Below, piece by piece: positions 44,668 to 53,096 of a stretch of 64,000 nucleotides of DNA. The notes under the pieces were generated by a model. It was not told where the DNA came from, ran no database searches, and was given only the letters and a program-made list of their open reading frames with translations. This DNA comes from Actinomyces polynesiensis (GTDB lineage Bacteria > Actinomycetota > Actinomycetes > Actinomycetales > Actinomycetaceae). The stretch is from assembly GCF_000820725.1 (NCBI RefSeq), contig NZ_CCXH01000111.1, forward strand, positions 1-64,000, read 5' to 3'. The position numbers and the translations under genes were made by a program. The stretch's first letter is position 1. The number at the start of each line of letters is the position of its first letter.

Positions 44668-44949
44668 CGGCAACCCCCCTCGGTGCGATCCACCGGTGGG
44701 GGTTCTGCTTTCCATGAAGTCGGTCACCAAGTCCTGGACAGAGACGCCGAGGATGGCGGCCACCATGTCAAGTTCATCCAAGGCCCACGGTGTCGTCCCG
44801 TGCCAACGCTTGTGCGCCTGGAATTGTGACATCCCAACCTCGCGAGCCAGCGCCGACTGAGAGAGCCCTGCGCGCGCCGCGAGTGCGCGAACGTTCCCCG
44901 CTACGACTTCAGAGAGTTGTGGCTCTCGGGCCACGGTCTGTGTACTCAT
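44626..44949 (-). CDS. Prophage repressor, truncated by integration
   Basis: 107 aa: a helix-turn-helix of the Cro/CI type (about 18-75, VRALAARAGLSQSALAREVG) and a tail whose residues 81-106 are encoded in the att core. Pro107 and the TAG stop (44626-44628) come from host tRNA DNA. In the excised phage the same frame would continue for 22 codons (starting WYPVAPV, ending YRLRRAS) and stop at 59909-59911, giving 128 aa, overlapping the 61-aa gene by ATGA. A TAGACT -10 (44956-44961) with TTCACA 18 bases upstream ends seven bases or fewer before the ATG. It is divergent from the Cro-like gene. Confidence 0.85.
   Translation of the reverse strand: MSTQTVAREPQLSEVVAGNVRALAARAGLSQSALAREVGMSQFQAHKRWHGTTPWALDELDMVAAILGVSVQDLVTDFMESRTPTGGSHRGGLPRARRDSNPQPSDP
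44632..44711. other. attL (80-bp core)
   Basis: Perfect 80-base direct repeat of 59978-60057. It starts in the tRNA anticodon stem (ATCAGAAGG), includes the tRNA 3' end and the tRNA terminator hairpin (AACCCCC 44672-44678 with GGGGGTT 44698-44704, nested CGGTG/CACCG) and ends in TTCTGCTTT. The core also encodes residues 81-106 of the phage repressor on the minus strand. Confidence 0.95.
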
Positions 44950-45022
44950 GACCTGAGTCTATAGCGTGAAGCAATAAAATGTGAAGTGGAATCGGTGCGA
45001 CACGCCGACGAAACGGCGATGA

Positions 45023-45043
45023 ACTATGGCATAACCCCATAGT
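45023..45043. promoter_or_regulatory. Phage operator overlapping the Cro-like promoter
   Basis: ACTATGG-cataacc-CCATAGT is a perfect 7-bp-arm palindrome. It overlaps TAGTCT (45040-45045), the likely -10 of the rightward gene, seven bases before its ATG. It is the best candidate for repressor or Cro binding. A second copy was not found near the repressor promoter. Confidence 0.55.
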
Positions 45044-45052
45044 CTGTTGGAC

Positions 45053-45286
45053 ATGGCTACGACACAGACCGCGATCAGTCGCGAGGTCCGCCGGTGGATG
45101 CAGGCGGAGCACTACACGCAATTGGATGTTGCCCGCCGTCTTGGCATCAGCCAGCCACAGGTCTCGGGACGCTTGAAGGGATCGGTCAAATGGTCCCTGG
45201 ACGATCTCGACAAGCTGTGGGACCTCGGCGTCCCCATCGACCTGCCCGCCTACGGCGAGGCCGTCATGGCAGGCGCCAAACGATGA
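45053..45286 (+). CDS. Cro-like phage regulator
   Basis: 77 aa with a helix-turn-helix (YTQLDVARRLGISQPQVSGR), first gene rightward and divergent from the repressor. It could be Cro or an excise/activator. ATG 45053 is chosen over TTG 45047 because of the leaderless TAGTCT and the family-like N terminus MATTQTAI. Confidence 0.78.
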   Translation: MATTQTAISREVRRWMQAEHYTQLDVARRLGISQPQVSGRLKGSVKWSLDDLDKLWDLGVPIDLPAYGEAVMAGAKR

Positions 45287-45291
45287 CCACG

Positions 45292-45669
45292 CTACGCAAA
45301 GACGACGACACTCCAGCGGCTTCCGCTGTATCGGTAGACCCGTGCAGGGGCCGCCGCGATCTTCGCCACGTGGCGCAGGCGCTCCGCAACTCGGCCCGCT
45401 TGGTCCTCTGGTACATCACCGAGAATCTCACTCCCCATGGTCACCGTGACCCGCTGGGGGCTGACCCTCTGGAGGACCACAAGGGTGTCGTCCTCGGGTG
45501 TGTGCTGCCCCGATTCAACCTCGATCCTCAGCTCCTGGAGAGCGCGTTCCAGGGCCTCATCGTCGAGGTTGACCAACTTGAAGCTCTCGCCGCGCCGAGG
45601 CTCCGGCAGGACCGGAACCTCCATCTTCAAAATCTCGGTCGCGGCCTTGCGTCTCCTGAACAGTCCCAT
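45292..45669 (-). CDS. Hypothetical phage protein, 125 aa
   Basis: The minus-strand frame MGLFRRRKAATEILKMEVPV has balanced composition and an orderly amphipathic pattern ending in VYRYSGSRWSVVVFA. It is preferred over the overlapping plus-strand frame, which lacks a domain and reads as a shadow. It is the only gene on this strand between the repressor and the integrase. Such single leftward genes in prophages are sometimes expressed from lysogens (morons, superinfection exclusion). Function unknown. Confidence 0.6.
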   Translation of the reverse strand: MGLFRRRKAATEILKMEVPVLPEPRRGESFKLVNLDDEALERALQELRIEVESGQHTPEDDTLVVLQRVSPQRVTVTMGSEILGDVPEDQAGRVAERLRHVAKIAAAPARVYRYSGSRWSVVVFA

Positions 45670-45698
45670 GATGCCGAGCCTACCGAGGCGGTGGCCCG

Positions 45699-45881
45699 AT
45701 GAAGCCCCGCGTGGATTGGCTGGTCCTGTTCTCTGCCCTCTCCGTCTTGGTCGCCTTCGGCGTCGGGATCACGGTCCTGGACGAGGCCCGGACCTCCTGG
45801 GCCGTCGCTGGCCCATGGCTGGGATGGATCATCACCGCCCTCGTGGCGTGGGGCATCGCCCAAGGCAGGTGGTCCGAGTGA
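45699..45881 (+). CDS. Small phage membrane protein, 60 aa
   Basis: Two predicted membrane segments (WLVLFSALSVLVAFGVGITV and VAGPWLGWIITALVAWGIA). It overlaps the next gene by GTGA. Role unknown; position in the early region argues against holin. Confidence 0.65.
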   Translation: MKPRVDWLVLFSALSVLVAFGVGITVLDEARTSWAVAGPWLGWIITALVAWGIAQGRWSE

Positions 45882-46105
45882 CCGTGGACGTGTTGCACCC
45901 GTGCGAGTGGCTGGACTCCGTGGCCGCCGTCGCGCCGTTCCAGCCCTCCAAGCCGTCGCATCTCCTGGACTTGCCCGGCTACGTCGCCCTGCTCTGCGAC
46001 GGGGACAACCTCACCAAAATCGACAGCTACGCCAAGCTCGTGCCGGGGATGGTCCTGGAGTTCGAGCGCGCCCGGCTCTCCAACAGGCTGGTGACCCGAC
46101 GATGA
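45878..46105 (+). CDS. Hypothetical phage protein, 75 aa
   Basis: Starts at GTG 45878 inside the previous stop and ends in an ATGA overlap with the next gene, so it sits in a tightly coupled chain. The sequence (VDVLHPCEWLDSVAAVAPFQ...) has no recognised domain. Confidence 0.65.
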   Translation: MTVDVLHPCEWLDSVAAVAPFQPSKPSHLLDLPGYVALLCDGDNLTKIDSYAKLVPGMVLEFERARLSNRLVTRR

Positions 46106-46875
46106 CCACCACGACCATGCGTCTCACGGCTGGCGCTCCCCTGCCCACCATCCTCAGCGCCCTGGGCCGCTCCGGGTGGGGTCCCCTGGACGGTCGGGAG
46201 TGGCAGGGCGTCCGCAGCGTCCTGCGCGCCCTGGGCGACACCCTCCACCCCCGCTACGGGCAAGGCGACACCACAGCGTGGCAGGTCAGCAAGGGAGCTG
46301 GCCTCTCCGAACGCTGGACCCGCGTGTGCTTGGGATGGCTGGAGGACGCGGGACTCATCGAGTGGCAACGCGGTGGCGTCCTCGACGGCAGGCCACTCGC
46401 CGGGACGATCCGTGTCGTCAAGTCCGCCCTGATCGACGTCCTGCGCGCCGCCCGCCCCGCCCACGACCAGGCCAGCCGCGACCGTTCCGCCAGGACCCGC
46501 CTCCGCCTCGCCCGCGCAGGCATCGTCACAATCCGTCGCCAGCATCGCCGCAGGTCAGACCATGCGGAACCAGGTGCAAGCCTTCCCCCCTCCAAGAGGG
46601 GGAGGGAGGGCCATCGGCCCATCCCATCCACCCCAACACCGATCACAGACAAGGAGAACACCGTGAACACCACGACGAAGGGCATGCCAGAGTCCGTGCG
46701 ACTGACCCGTCTGAGAGACCAGTACATGCGGACCCAGGGAATCACCAGCCCCGAAGATGTGGCCTACGCGCACCGACACATGGCCACCGTCCAGGACTGG
46801 GACCGCAAGATCGCAGCAGCCCGCAAGGCCGAACGACGCCCCGAGGAGGACCTGACCGATGCCCAACTCTGGTAA
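46102..46875 (+). CDS. Phage protein with N-terminal winged-helix-like domain, possible replication/regulatory protein
   Basis: 257 aa from ATG 46102 (ATGA overlap). The first 130 residues (WQVSKGAGLSERWTRVCLGW, LEDAGLIEWQRGGVLDGRP) look like a replication-initiator or helix-turn-helix domain; the middle is basic and low complexity. GAAGGAG-like AAGGAGAACACC precedes an in-frame GTG at 46664, which could give a separate 70-aa product (VNTTTKGMPESVRL...). Either a two-part protein or an internal start is possible. Confidence 0.6.
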   Translation: MTTTTMRLTAGAPLPTILSALGRSGWGPLDGREWQGVRSVLRALGDTLHPRYGQGDTTAWQVSKGAGLSERWTRVCLGWLEDAGLIEWQRGGVLDGRPLAGTIRVVKSALIDVLRAARPAHDQASRDRSARTRLRLARAGIVTIRRQHRRRSDHAEPGASLPPSKRGREGHRPIPSTPTPITDKENTVNTTTKGMPESVRLTRLRDQYMRTQGITSPEDVAYAHRHMATVQDWDRKIAAARKAERRPEEDLTDAQLW

Positions 46876-47065
46876 CCCCAGCAAGGACGACGACACCCGC
46901 CGTCGCCTCCTCGACCTGGCCGTGGGCATGCGGGACCTGGCCGATGACATGGTAGACCTCCTGCCCGACTCGCCCTACTCCATGAGCCGCGAGCAGCTCT
47001 ACTTGTCCAGGACTCTGGAAAGCATGCGCTCCACCACCAGCGCACTCATGGCGGTCCTGTCATGA
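46859..47065 (+). CDS. Small phage protein, 68 aa
   Basis: Overlaps the previous gene by 17 bases and the HNH gene by four (ATGA). Acidic and helical (DLAVGMRDLADDMVDLLPDS). No domain recognised. Confidence 0.6.
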   Translation: MPNSGNPSKDDDTRRRLLDLAVGMRDLADDMVDLLPDSPYSMSREQLYLSRTLESMRSTTSALMAVLS

Positions 47066-47415
47066 CCAGGACCTGGGGAGGCAGGCGCGCCCAGGGGCTC
47101 CTGCTCCTGGTGCTCCGCACCTACGGGCACACCTGCCACCTGTGCCACCAGCCCATCGACGTGAGCCTGATCGGCACGCGCGATCCCATGCGGCCCAGCG
47201 CTGACCACATCGTGCCCCGCTCGCGTGGTGGGAGCGACGCCATCGGGAACCTCCGGCCTGCTCACGTCCGCTGCAACAGCTCACGCCAAGCCAAGAGCAT
47301 GGCGAGCCTCCGAACGGCGACAGACGAGCGCCGTTTCTTTGAAAGCGGGGCCACGGGACACCCCGCGCCGCCCTGTCCTTTCCCTCCCGAAACCTCAGAA
47401 AAAACGGCGGAATAG
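47062..47415 (+). CDS. HNH endonuclease
   Basis: 117 aa with paired Cys (CHLCHQP) and the HNH core ADHIVPRSRGGSDAIGNLRP, then HVRCN. Phage HNH proteins beside terminase genes often assist genome packaging. The position immediately before the terminase pair fits that role. Confidence 0.88.
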   Translation: MTRTWGGRRAQGLLLLVLRTYGHTCHLCHQPIDVSLIGTRDPMRPSADHIVPRSRGGSDAIGNLRPAHVRCNSSRQAKSMASLRTATDERRFFESGATGHPAPPCPFPPETSEKTAE

Positions 47416-47424
47416 AGCCAGAAA

Positions 47425-47730
47425 ATGACGACCCAGGCCCAGACATTGCCCGGGATGGAGCACACCCCCTCCCAGATGGAGAAGGCAGTGGAGGCGACCA
47501 TCCAGGCCCTCCGAGACCAGGACCTCCTGCGCCCCGAGCACGAGGCCCTGGTGCAGCTCGCCCGAGAGCTGGCAAAGACCATCGCCGCAGGGAGCGCGTT
47601 CGCCAAGACGAGCGTGCCCCAAGCCGCCCAGCAGCTCATCTCCACCCTGGACGCCCTGCCCAAGCCGGTCGAGGCGCCCGTGACCGACCCCCTGGCAGAA
47701 GCCATGCGGGACGACGAGGCCGACCAGTGA
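47425..47730 (+). CDS. Terminase small subunit (P27-like)
   Basis: 101 aa, helical, directly before the large subunit with an ATGA-type overlap. Composition and size fit small terminases that recognise packaging sites; the assignment rests mainly on position. Confidence 0.65.
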   Translation: MTTQAQTLPGMEHTPSQMEKAVEATIQALRDQDLLRPEHEALVQLARELAKTIAAGSAFAKTSVPQAAQQLISTLDALPKPVEAPVTDPLAEAMRDDEADQ

Positions 47731-49130
47731 GCGCCCCCGCCCGCTACTCCACCGCCCCGACCCCCGGCGCGCGCAACGAGCAGAGGCACGTGGAACTCAT
47801 GGCCAGGCTCCTGGGGACACCCCTCATGCCGTGGCAGTCCCAGGTGGCCCGCGTCGCCACCGAGCGCCGAGCAGACGGCCGCGGCTGGCGCTACCCGACC
47901 GTTGTCCTCAGCGTGCCCCGCCAGTCCGGGAAAACCACCCTCATGCGCGCCGTCATGGCGCAGCGGACCCTGCGCTACCCCCGCACCCAGGCGTTCTACA
48001 CCGCCCAGACCGGCAAGGACGCCAGGGAGCGGTGGAAGGACCTGGTGGACATCGCAGAGATCAAGTTCCCCAACCTAGTGAGCATCAAGCGGGGCGCGGG
48101 CGCCGAGTGCATGGAGTGGCGCAACGGGCGCGGCCAGGTGCGCACCTTCGCTCCCACCAGGACCGCCCTGCACGGCTACACCCCCGAGCTGGTCATGCTC
48201 GACGAGGTATTCGCCTACGACGAGGACCTGGGGTCCGCCCTCATGGCCGCCATCGTCCCCGCCCAATCCACACTCGAGGACCGCCAGCTGTGGATCGTGT
48301 CCACCGCAGGTGACTCGCACTCCACCTGGTTGAAGGCCTGGGTGGACCGAGGCCGCGAGGCGACCAGCGACCCCATGAGCGCCATCGCCTACTTCGAGTG
48401 GTCAGCGCCCGAGGACCTCGACCTGTCCGACCCCCGCAACTTCGAGGTGTTCCACCCCGCAGTCGGACACACCCAGACCATCGCCACCCTGGCCGAAGCC
48501 GCCGACGCCATGACACCCGGCGAGTACCAGCGCGCATTCGGGAACCGGTGGACCACCACCAAGTCCAGCGTGATCCCCGCCGACGTGGTGGAGCGCTCCA
48601 CCAACCCCGAACAGATCCCACCCGAGGCCCTGGCCGACGCGGTGGCCGCCTACGACGTGGCCCCAGACCGGTCCTGGGCCACCCTGTGGCTCGCCTGGAG
48701 CGACCACCAAGGCCACCACCTGCGCCCCTGGCTCTCCCAACCCGGCACCTGGTGGCTCCCCAGCGAGGTGGACGCCCTGCGCGCCCAGGGCGTCTCCCGC
48801 ATCGGCGCCGACGATGGCGGGCCAGCCCGCAGCGTCACCGCCGCCCTCCGCCTGCGCGGCGTCGAGGTCGAGACCCTGGGCGCCCGAGACTTCGCATCCG
48901 GCACCGGAGACCTCATCGAGGCACTCACCATCGGCACCGCCGACCACTCCGGGGACCAGGGCCTGGTGGACGGCCTCGACGGCGCCGTCCTGCGCCGCAT
49001 GGGCGAGGCCGACGCCTGGTCCCGCCGAGACTCCACCGGCCCCATCTGGGAGGTCATCGCCGCCACCGTCGCCCTACGCCTCCTGACCTACGTCGAGGCC
49101 GCCCCCGCACCCATGGTGGTGTCCCTATGA
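47727..49130 (+). CDS. Terminase large subunit
   Basis: 467 aa packaging motor: Walker A SVPRQSGKTTL near residue 63, Walker B VMLDEVFAYDED near 155, the coupling STAGD, and a C-terminal nuclease with GADDGGPAR. It cuts and drives DNA into the prohead with the portal. Confidence 0.92.
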   Translation: MSAPARYSTAPTPGARNEQRHVELMARLLGTPLMPWQSQVARVATERRADGRGWRYPTVVLSVPRQSGKTTLMRAVMAQRTLRYPRTQAFYTAQTGKDARERWKDLVDIAEIKFPNLVSIKRGAGAECMEWRNGRGQVRTFAPTRTALHGYTPELVMLDEVFAYDEDLGSALMAAIVPAQSTLEDRQLWIVSTAGDSHSTWLKAWVDRGREATSDPMSAIAYFEWSAPEDLDLSDPRNFEVFHPAVGHTQTIATLAEAADAMTPGEYQRAFGNRWTTTKSSVIPADVVERSTNPEQIPPEALADAVAAYDVAPDRSWATLWLAWSDHQGHHLRPWLSQPGTWWLPSEVDALRAQGVSRIGADDGGPARSVTAALRLRGVEVETLGARDFASGTGDLIEALTIGTADHSGDQGLVDGLDGAVLRRMGEADAWSRRDSTGPIWEVIAATVALRLLTYVEAAPAPMVVSL

Positions 49131-49324
49131 GAGCGGAACACGTCCGCATCGACGCCAGCCCCGCAAGCGCCGTCGTCATCTGCACGTGCGGATGGCGCGA
49201 CGTGGCCACATCACCGCAGGTCGCAGCCCGTATGGGCGTCGAACACGAGGCACGATGCCACCCCGACCAACGACAGGCATACGACCTCGCCCGCGCCGCG
49301 ACACGCCGAGCCGACCGCCGATAG
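49127..49324 (+). CDS. Small phage protein, 65 aa
   Basis: Starts in an ATGA overlap with the terminase gene. It has a CxC...HxxxC arrangement (CTCGW, HEARCH) that suggests a small zinc-binding fold. Function unknown. Confidence 0.6.
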   Translation: MRAEHVRIDASPASAVVICTCGWRDVATSPQVAARMGVEHEARCHPDQRQAYDLARAATRRADRR

Positions 49325-49350
49325 TCCAACACCGGCGATCCCATAGGCCC

Positions 49351-50445
49351 ATGGCCAATGTGCTCGCCCGACTCTTCGGCATCGACTCCCGATCCCGCCA
49401 GGTCGCATCCCCCTGGGCCGACCGGGAGACCCTGGAGGCCGCCGCCTGGGCGAACCTGCTCGACCTCCCCGACGACGCCCTCCCCATCACCCGCACCCAA
49501 GCCATGAGCGTGGCCGCCATCGCCCGAGGCCGCCAGCTCATCACCGGCAGCATCGCCCGCCTGCCCCTCATCGGCATGCGCGGCACCGACCCCATGGAAA
49601 CCCAGCCCCCCGTCCTCGACCAGCCCGAGTCCGGGCGTCCCCGCTTCCAGACCCTCACCTGGGCAGTGGACGCCATGCTGTTCTACGGGCGCGCCTGGCT
49701 GACTGTCCAGACCCGCTCCGAGGACCGCCCCACCAAGGTCTGGTGGGTCCCAGAATGGGAAACCACACTCGATGACCTGGGCAACCTCACACACGCCTTC
49801 GGACGCCCCGTCCAGGCCGCTGACGTGATCCGCATTGACGGCCCCACAGAAGGCCTCCTGAACTTCGCCGCGCCCCGCATCCACGCCGCCCGCCGCCTCG
49901 ACGCCGCCGCCCTGCGCGCCGCCTCCAACCCCGTCCCCGCCGTCGAGCTCCACCAGTCCAGCGGCACCCCCCTCACCCCCGACGAAGCCAAGAAGCTGGT
50001 GGCCGACTACCTGGCCGCCCGCCACGGGTCCGACGTGTCCTACACCAACTCCACGATCGAGACCAAGACCCACGGTGCCAACCCTGAGCAGCTCCTCATC
50101 GACGGGCGCAAGGCCGCAGCCCTCGACCTTGCCCGCGCCATGGGACTGCCTGCCTGGGCCGTGGACGCCCCCGTCGAGGGCTCCAGCATGACCTACACGA
50201 ACGTCCCCAGCCGGTCCCGAGAGCTCCTGGACTACGCGCTGGCCCCCTACATGGAAGCCATCACCGCTCGCCTGTCCATGGACGACGTGCTGCCTCGCGG
50301 GCAGTGGTGCCGCTTCGACACCGACGCCTTGCTTCGCGATGACTTCAAGACCCGCATGGAGTCCTACAAGACCGCCCTGGAAACCAAGATCTACGACCTC
50401 GACCAGCTCCGCGCCCGTGAGCGTGGCATCCCCCTGGAGAAATGA
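49351..50445 (+). CDS. Portal protein
   Basis: 364 aa HK97-type portal: N-terminal MSVAAIARGRQLITGSIARL, central PLIGMRG, and C-terminal helices. Short for the family (usually 400-500), in keeping with the compact genome. It overlaps the capsid gene by four bases. Confidence 0.85.
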   Translation: MANVLARLFGIDSRSRQVASPWADRETLEAAAWANLLDLPDDALPITRTQAMSVAAIARGRQLITGSIARLPLIGMRGTDPMETQPPVLDQPESGRPRFQTLTWAVDAMLFYGRAWLTVQTRSEDRPTKVWWVPEWETTLDDLGNLTHAFGRPVQAADVIRIDGPTEGLLNFAAPRIHAARRLDAAALRAASNPVPAVELHQSSGTPLTPDEAKKLVADYLAARHGSDVSYTNSTIETKTHGANPEQLLIDGRKAAALDLARAMGLPAWAVDAPVEGSSMTYTNVPSRSRELLDYALAPYMEAITARLSMDDVLPRGQWCRFDTDALLRDDFKTRMESYKTALETKIYDLDQLRARERGIPLEK

Positions 50446-51995
50446 CCATGACAACCCCCATCCTCTGCGCCACGCCCGCCCCCGGCCTCATCCGGGCCGC
50501 CCTCGTCACCGCCAGCGTGGACACCGAACACCGCACCATCGAAGGGATCGCCACATTCTTCGGGCAGGCCGCCAACGCCTCCACCGGGCGCGTCCAGTTC
50601 GAGACCGGCAGCCTCCACCTGCCCGAGGACCTGCGCCGCGTCAAGCTCTGCGTTGACCATGACCACACCCGCGCCGTCGGCTACTGCATCGACGCCAGCA
50701 TTCAGGGCGACCAGCTCCGGACCAAGTTCCAGGTCCCCGAGACGCCCGAAGGAGACGAAGCCCTCGCCAGCGCTGCCAACGGCCTGCGCGACGGCCTCAG
50801 CGTCGGCGCATTCCCCGAACCTGGCGGCGCGAAGTACCTCCACGGTTCCCAGACCCTCGTCATCACCAACGCCGTCGTCCGGGAGGTCTCCCTGACCGCT
50901 CTCCCCGCCTTCGACGCCGCCCGCGTGGCCGCCGTCAAGGCCACCACCCCCGACCCGTCCACCCCCACCACCCAGGAAGGCACCACCCACATGGACCCCG
51001 AAGAGACCACCACCGAGACCACCCAGACCCCCACCGTCGAGGCCACGGCCACGGCCACCCAGGCACCGCCCGTCGTCCCCACCCGCCGCGCCCCCGCCAC
51101 CGTCGAGGCCGCCGCCCAGACCGTCGTGCGCATGCTCCAGGATGGAGCCACCCCCGGCGCCGTGCAGGCGGCCCTCCAGGACGTCGTGCCCGCCGACGAC
51201 GCCGGAAAGGGATTCATCGGCAGGGACACCTGGCTGGGACAGCTCTGGCAGGCCCGCCGCGTCGCCCGCCCCCTGATTGACTCCATCACCACCAAGCCCC
51301 TGGGCCGCACCACCAAGGTCAAGGGCTGGCAGTGGGAGACCCGCCCCACCGTGGACGCCTACACGGGCAACAAGACCGCCATCGCCTCCAACAAGGTCAA
51401 GACCAAGGCCATCGAGGCCAGCGTGGAGCGCACCGCAGGCGGCTGGGACGTGGACCGCATCTATGTGGACCTGGGCGACCCCGACATGCTCCAGGCCCTG
51501 TGGGAGGGCGCCCTGGAGGACTACCTCCTCAAGACTGAAGCCAAGGCCGCCACCGGCATGCTCGCCGCCGCGACCGCCGTCACCGCCACCAGCACCGACC
51601 TGCCCGCCGCACTCGTCCAGTTGGGACTGGCCGCAGCCAGCCAGGCCAGCGCTCTCAACTTCGTGGCCTTCGGCGCTGACGTGTGGGCCGCGTTCACCGC
51701 CCTCACCAAGGACGAGATCCCCTGGTGGATCACCAGCGGGGACGCCCTCAACCTCTCCACCACCAGCGGCCAGGTCAACGGCCTGCGCCTGTTCGTGGAC
51801 CCCACCATCGCGGGTACCACGATCCTGGCCGGAGACAAGCGCGCCGCCGAGTGGCACGAAGCCAACCCGCCGGTTCGCGTCAACGCCGTGAACCTCCCCA
51901 ACGGCGGCGTGGACCTCGGCCTGTTCGGCTACCATGCCCTCCTGGTCAACGACCCCGCGAGCCTGTTCAAGATCGAGCAGGGCGGCGGCTCCTGA
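50442..51995 (+). CDS. Fused prohead protease and major capsid protein
   Basis: 517 aa. Residues 1-165 resemble the HK97-type maturation protease, with VDHDHTRAVGY and the SVGAF region for the catalytic His and Ser. A Thr/Pro/Glu-rich linker (about 170-220) follows, then an HK97-fold capsid domain (TWLGQLWQARRVARPLID to the end). A protease and scaffold-like linker joined to the capsid protein is known in some small actinophages. Cleavage probably releases the capsid subunit. Confidence 0.85.
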   Translation: MTMTTPILCATPAPGLIRAALVTASVDTEHRTIEGIATFFGQAANASTGRVQFETGSLHLPEDLRRVKLCVDHDHTRAVGYCIDASIQGDQLRTKFQVPETPEGDEALASAANGLRDGLSVGAFPEPGGAKYLHGSQTLVITNAVVREVSLTALPAFDAARVAAVKATTPDPSTPTTQEGTTHMDPEETTTETTQTPTVEATATATQAPPVVPTRRAPATVEAAAQTVVRMLQDGATPGAVQAALQDVVPADDAGKGFIGRDTWLGQLWQARRVARPLIDSITTKPLGRTTKVKGWQWETRPTVDAYTGNKTAIASNKVKTKAIEASVERTAGGWDVDRIYVDLGDPDMLQALWEGALEDYLLKTEAKAATGMLAAATAVTATSTDLPAALVQLGLAAASQASALNFVAFGADVWAAFTALTKDEIPWWITSGDALNLSTTSGQVNGLRLFVDPTIAGTTILAGDKRAAEWHEANPPVRVNAVNLPNGGVDLGLFGYHALLVNDPASLFKIEQGGGS

Positions 51996-51997
51996 CC

Positions 51998-52336
51998 ATG
52001 GCCGACGACACCCCGACCCCCGTCACCGCCGAGGCCCTCGCCACCAAGGCCGCATCGTGGGTCAAGCTGGCAGGCGGCCCAGACGAGGCCATGCGGGACT
52101 GCGCCAGCGCCGTCCTCGCCCTCGTCTCCCGCCTGCCAGTGGGTGCCACCACGCCCTGGGGTGAGGACACCATCTTGGGTGCCGTCATGCTGACCGCCCG
52201 ACTCCACCGCCGCCGCAACTCCGCCGCAGGAATCGAAGCCATGACCGAGCTGGGCGCCACCTACGTGTCCCGCTACGACAACGACATCGCGCGCCTCCTG
52301 CGCATCGACACGTTCCAGACCCCGGTGGCGATATGA
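51998..52336 (+). CDS. Head-tail connector protein
   Basis: 112 aa, helical, after the capsid gene with three bases between. The size and position match Gp6/Gp15-type adaptors (residues such as MTELGATYVSRYDNDIARLL in the C-terminal part). It overlaps the next gene by ATGA. Confidence 0.6.
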   Translation: MADDTPTPVTAEALATKAASWVKLAGGPDEAMRDCASAVLALVSRLPVGATTPWGEDTILGAVMLTARLHRRRNSAAGIEAMTELGATYVSRYDNDIARLLRIDTFQTPVAI

Positions 52337-52680
52337 GCACCCTCAGCCAAGCCGCCGCCGAGACTTCCGCCATGCTCACCGACTGGGGTGTCCACACCGT
52401 CACCGACCCCAGGGACCTCAACCTGCCCGGCGCCTGGCTCGCCCCCTCACAAATCGACCACGAAACCCTCACCACCGGCCCCCTACGCGTGGCGTGGGAC
52501 CTCTACCTGCTCGCCCCCGACAACGGCGCACCCCTCGACGCCCTCGGCGCCATGCTCGACCAGCTCACACCCCACATGGTCCTGGGCACCATCGACGCCC
52601 TGAGCCTCACCGTCGCCAACCAATCCCCGGACCCCCTCCCCGCCCTCCATCTCACCTTCGAAACGGAGCACACACCATGA
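52333..52680 (+). CDS. Tail terminator/minor head-tail protein
   Basis: 115 aa in the position of the tail-terminator or second connector between capsid and tail-tube genes. Mixed alpha/beta pattern. No sequence signature is decisive. Confidence 0.5.
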   Translation: MSTLSQAAAETSAMLTDWGVHTVTDPRDLNLPGAWLAPSQIDHETLTTGPLRVAWDLYLLAPDNGAPLDALGAMLDQLTPHMVLGTIDALSLTVANQSPDPLPALHLTFETEHTP

Positions 52681-53093
52681 CCGTCAACATCACCCGCCTG
52701 GGACCCGGCGTCCTCACCTTCGGAGAGACCGGAACCCTGTCCACCTGGTCCAGCCAGGTCACCAAGTGCAGCGTGGTCCCCGAGGTCAAGACCGACGACC
52801 CCGTGCCCGTCCTCTCCGGTGAAAGCGCCCCAGGCGACCGCACCGAAGCGTTCTCCCTCAAGGGGACCATCCTCCAAGACCTCGGCGCCACGGCCTCCAT
52901 CTCGGAGTGGACATGGGACCACCGAGGCGAAACCCTGCCCTTCAAGTTCGTCCCCAACAACGCCAAGGGCAAGGCCGTCCTGGGCGAGTGCACCATCGAG
53001 GCAACCGAAATCGGCGGCGAAGTCTCCGCCAACGCCACAGCCGACTTCGAGTTCTCGTGCACGTCCGCCCCCTCCATCGAGGACGCCATCTGA
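52677..53093 (+). CDS. Major tail tube protein
   Basis: 138 aa, beta-rich (ITRLGPGVLTFGETGTLSTW, CTIEATEIGGEVSANATADF), start in an ATGA overlap. Position before the tail-completion and chaperone genes and the beta pattern fit the tail tube of small siphophages. Confidence 0.7.
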   Translation: MTVNITRLGPGVLTFGETGTLSTWSSQVTKCSVVPEVKTDDPVPVLSGESAPGDRTEAFSLKGTILQDLGATASISEWTWDHRGETLPFKFVPNNAKGKAVLGECTIEATEIGGEVSANATADFEFSCTSAPSIEDAI

Positions 53094-53096
53094 CCA

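Noticed and set aside
45094-45702. 202-aa plus-strand phage frame
   Set aside because: Overlaps the Cro-like gene and the better minus-strand gene at 45292-45669; lacks a domain and a good start.
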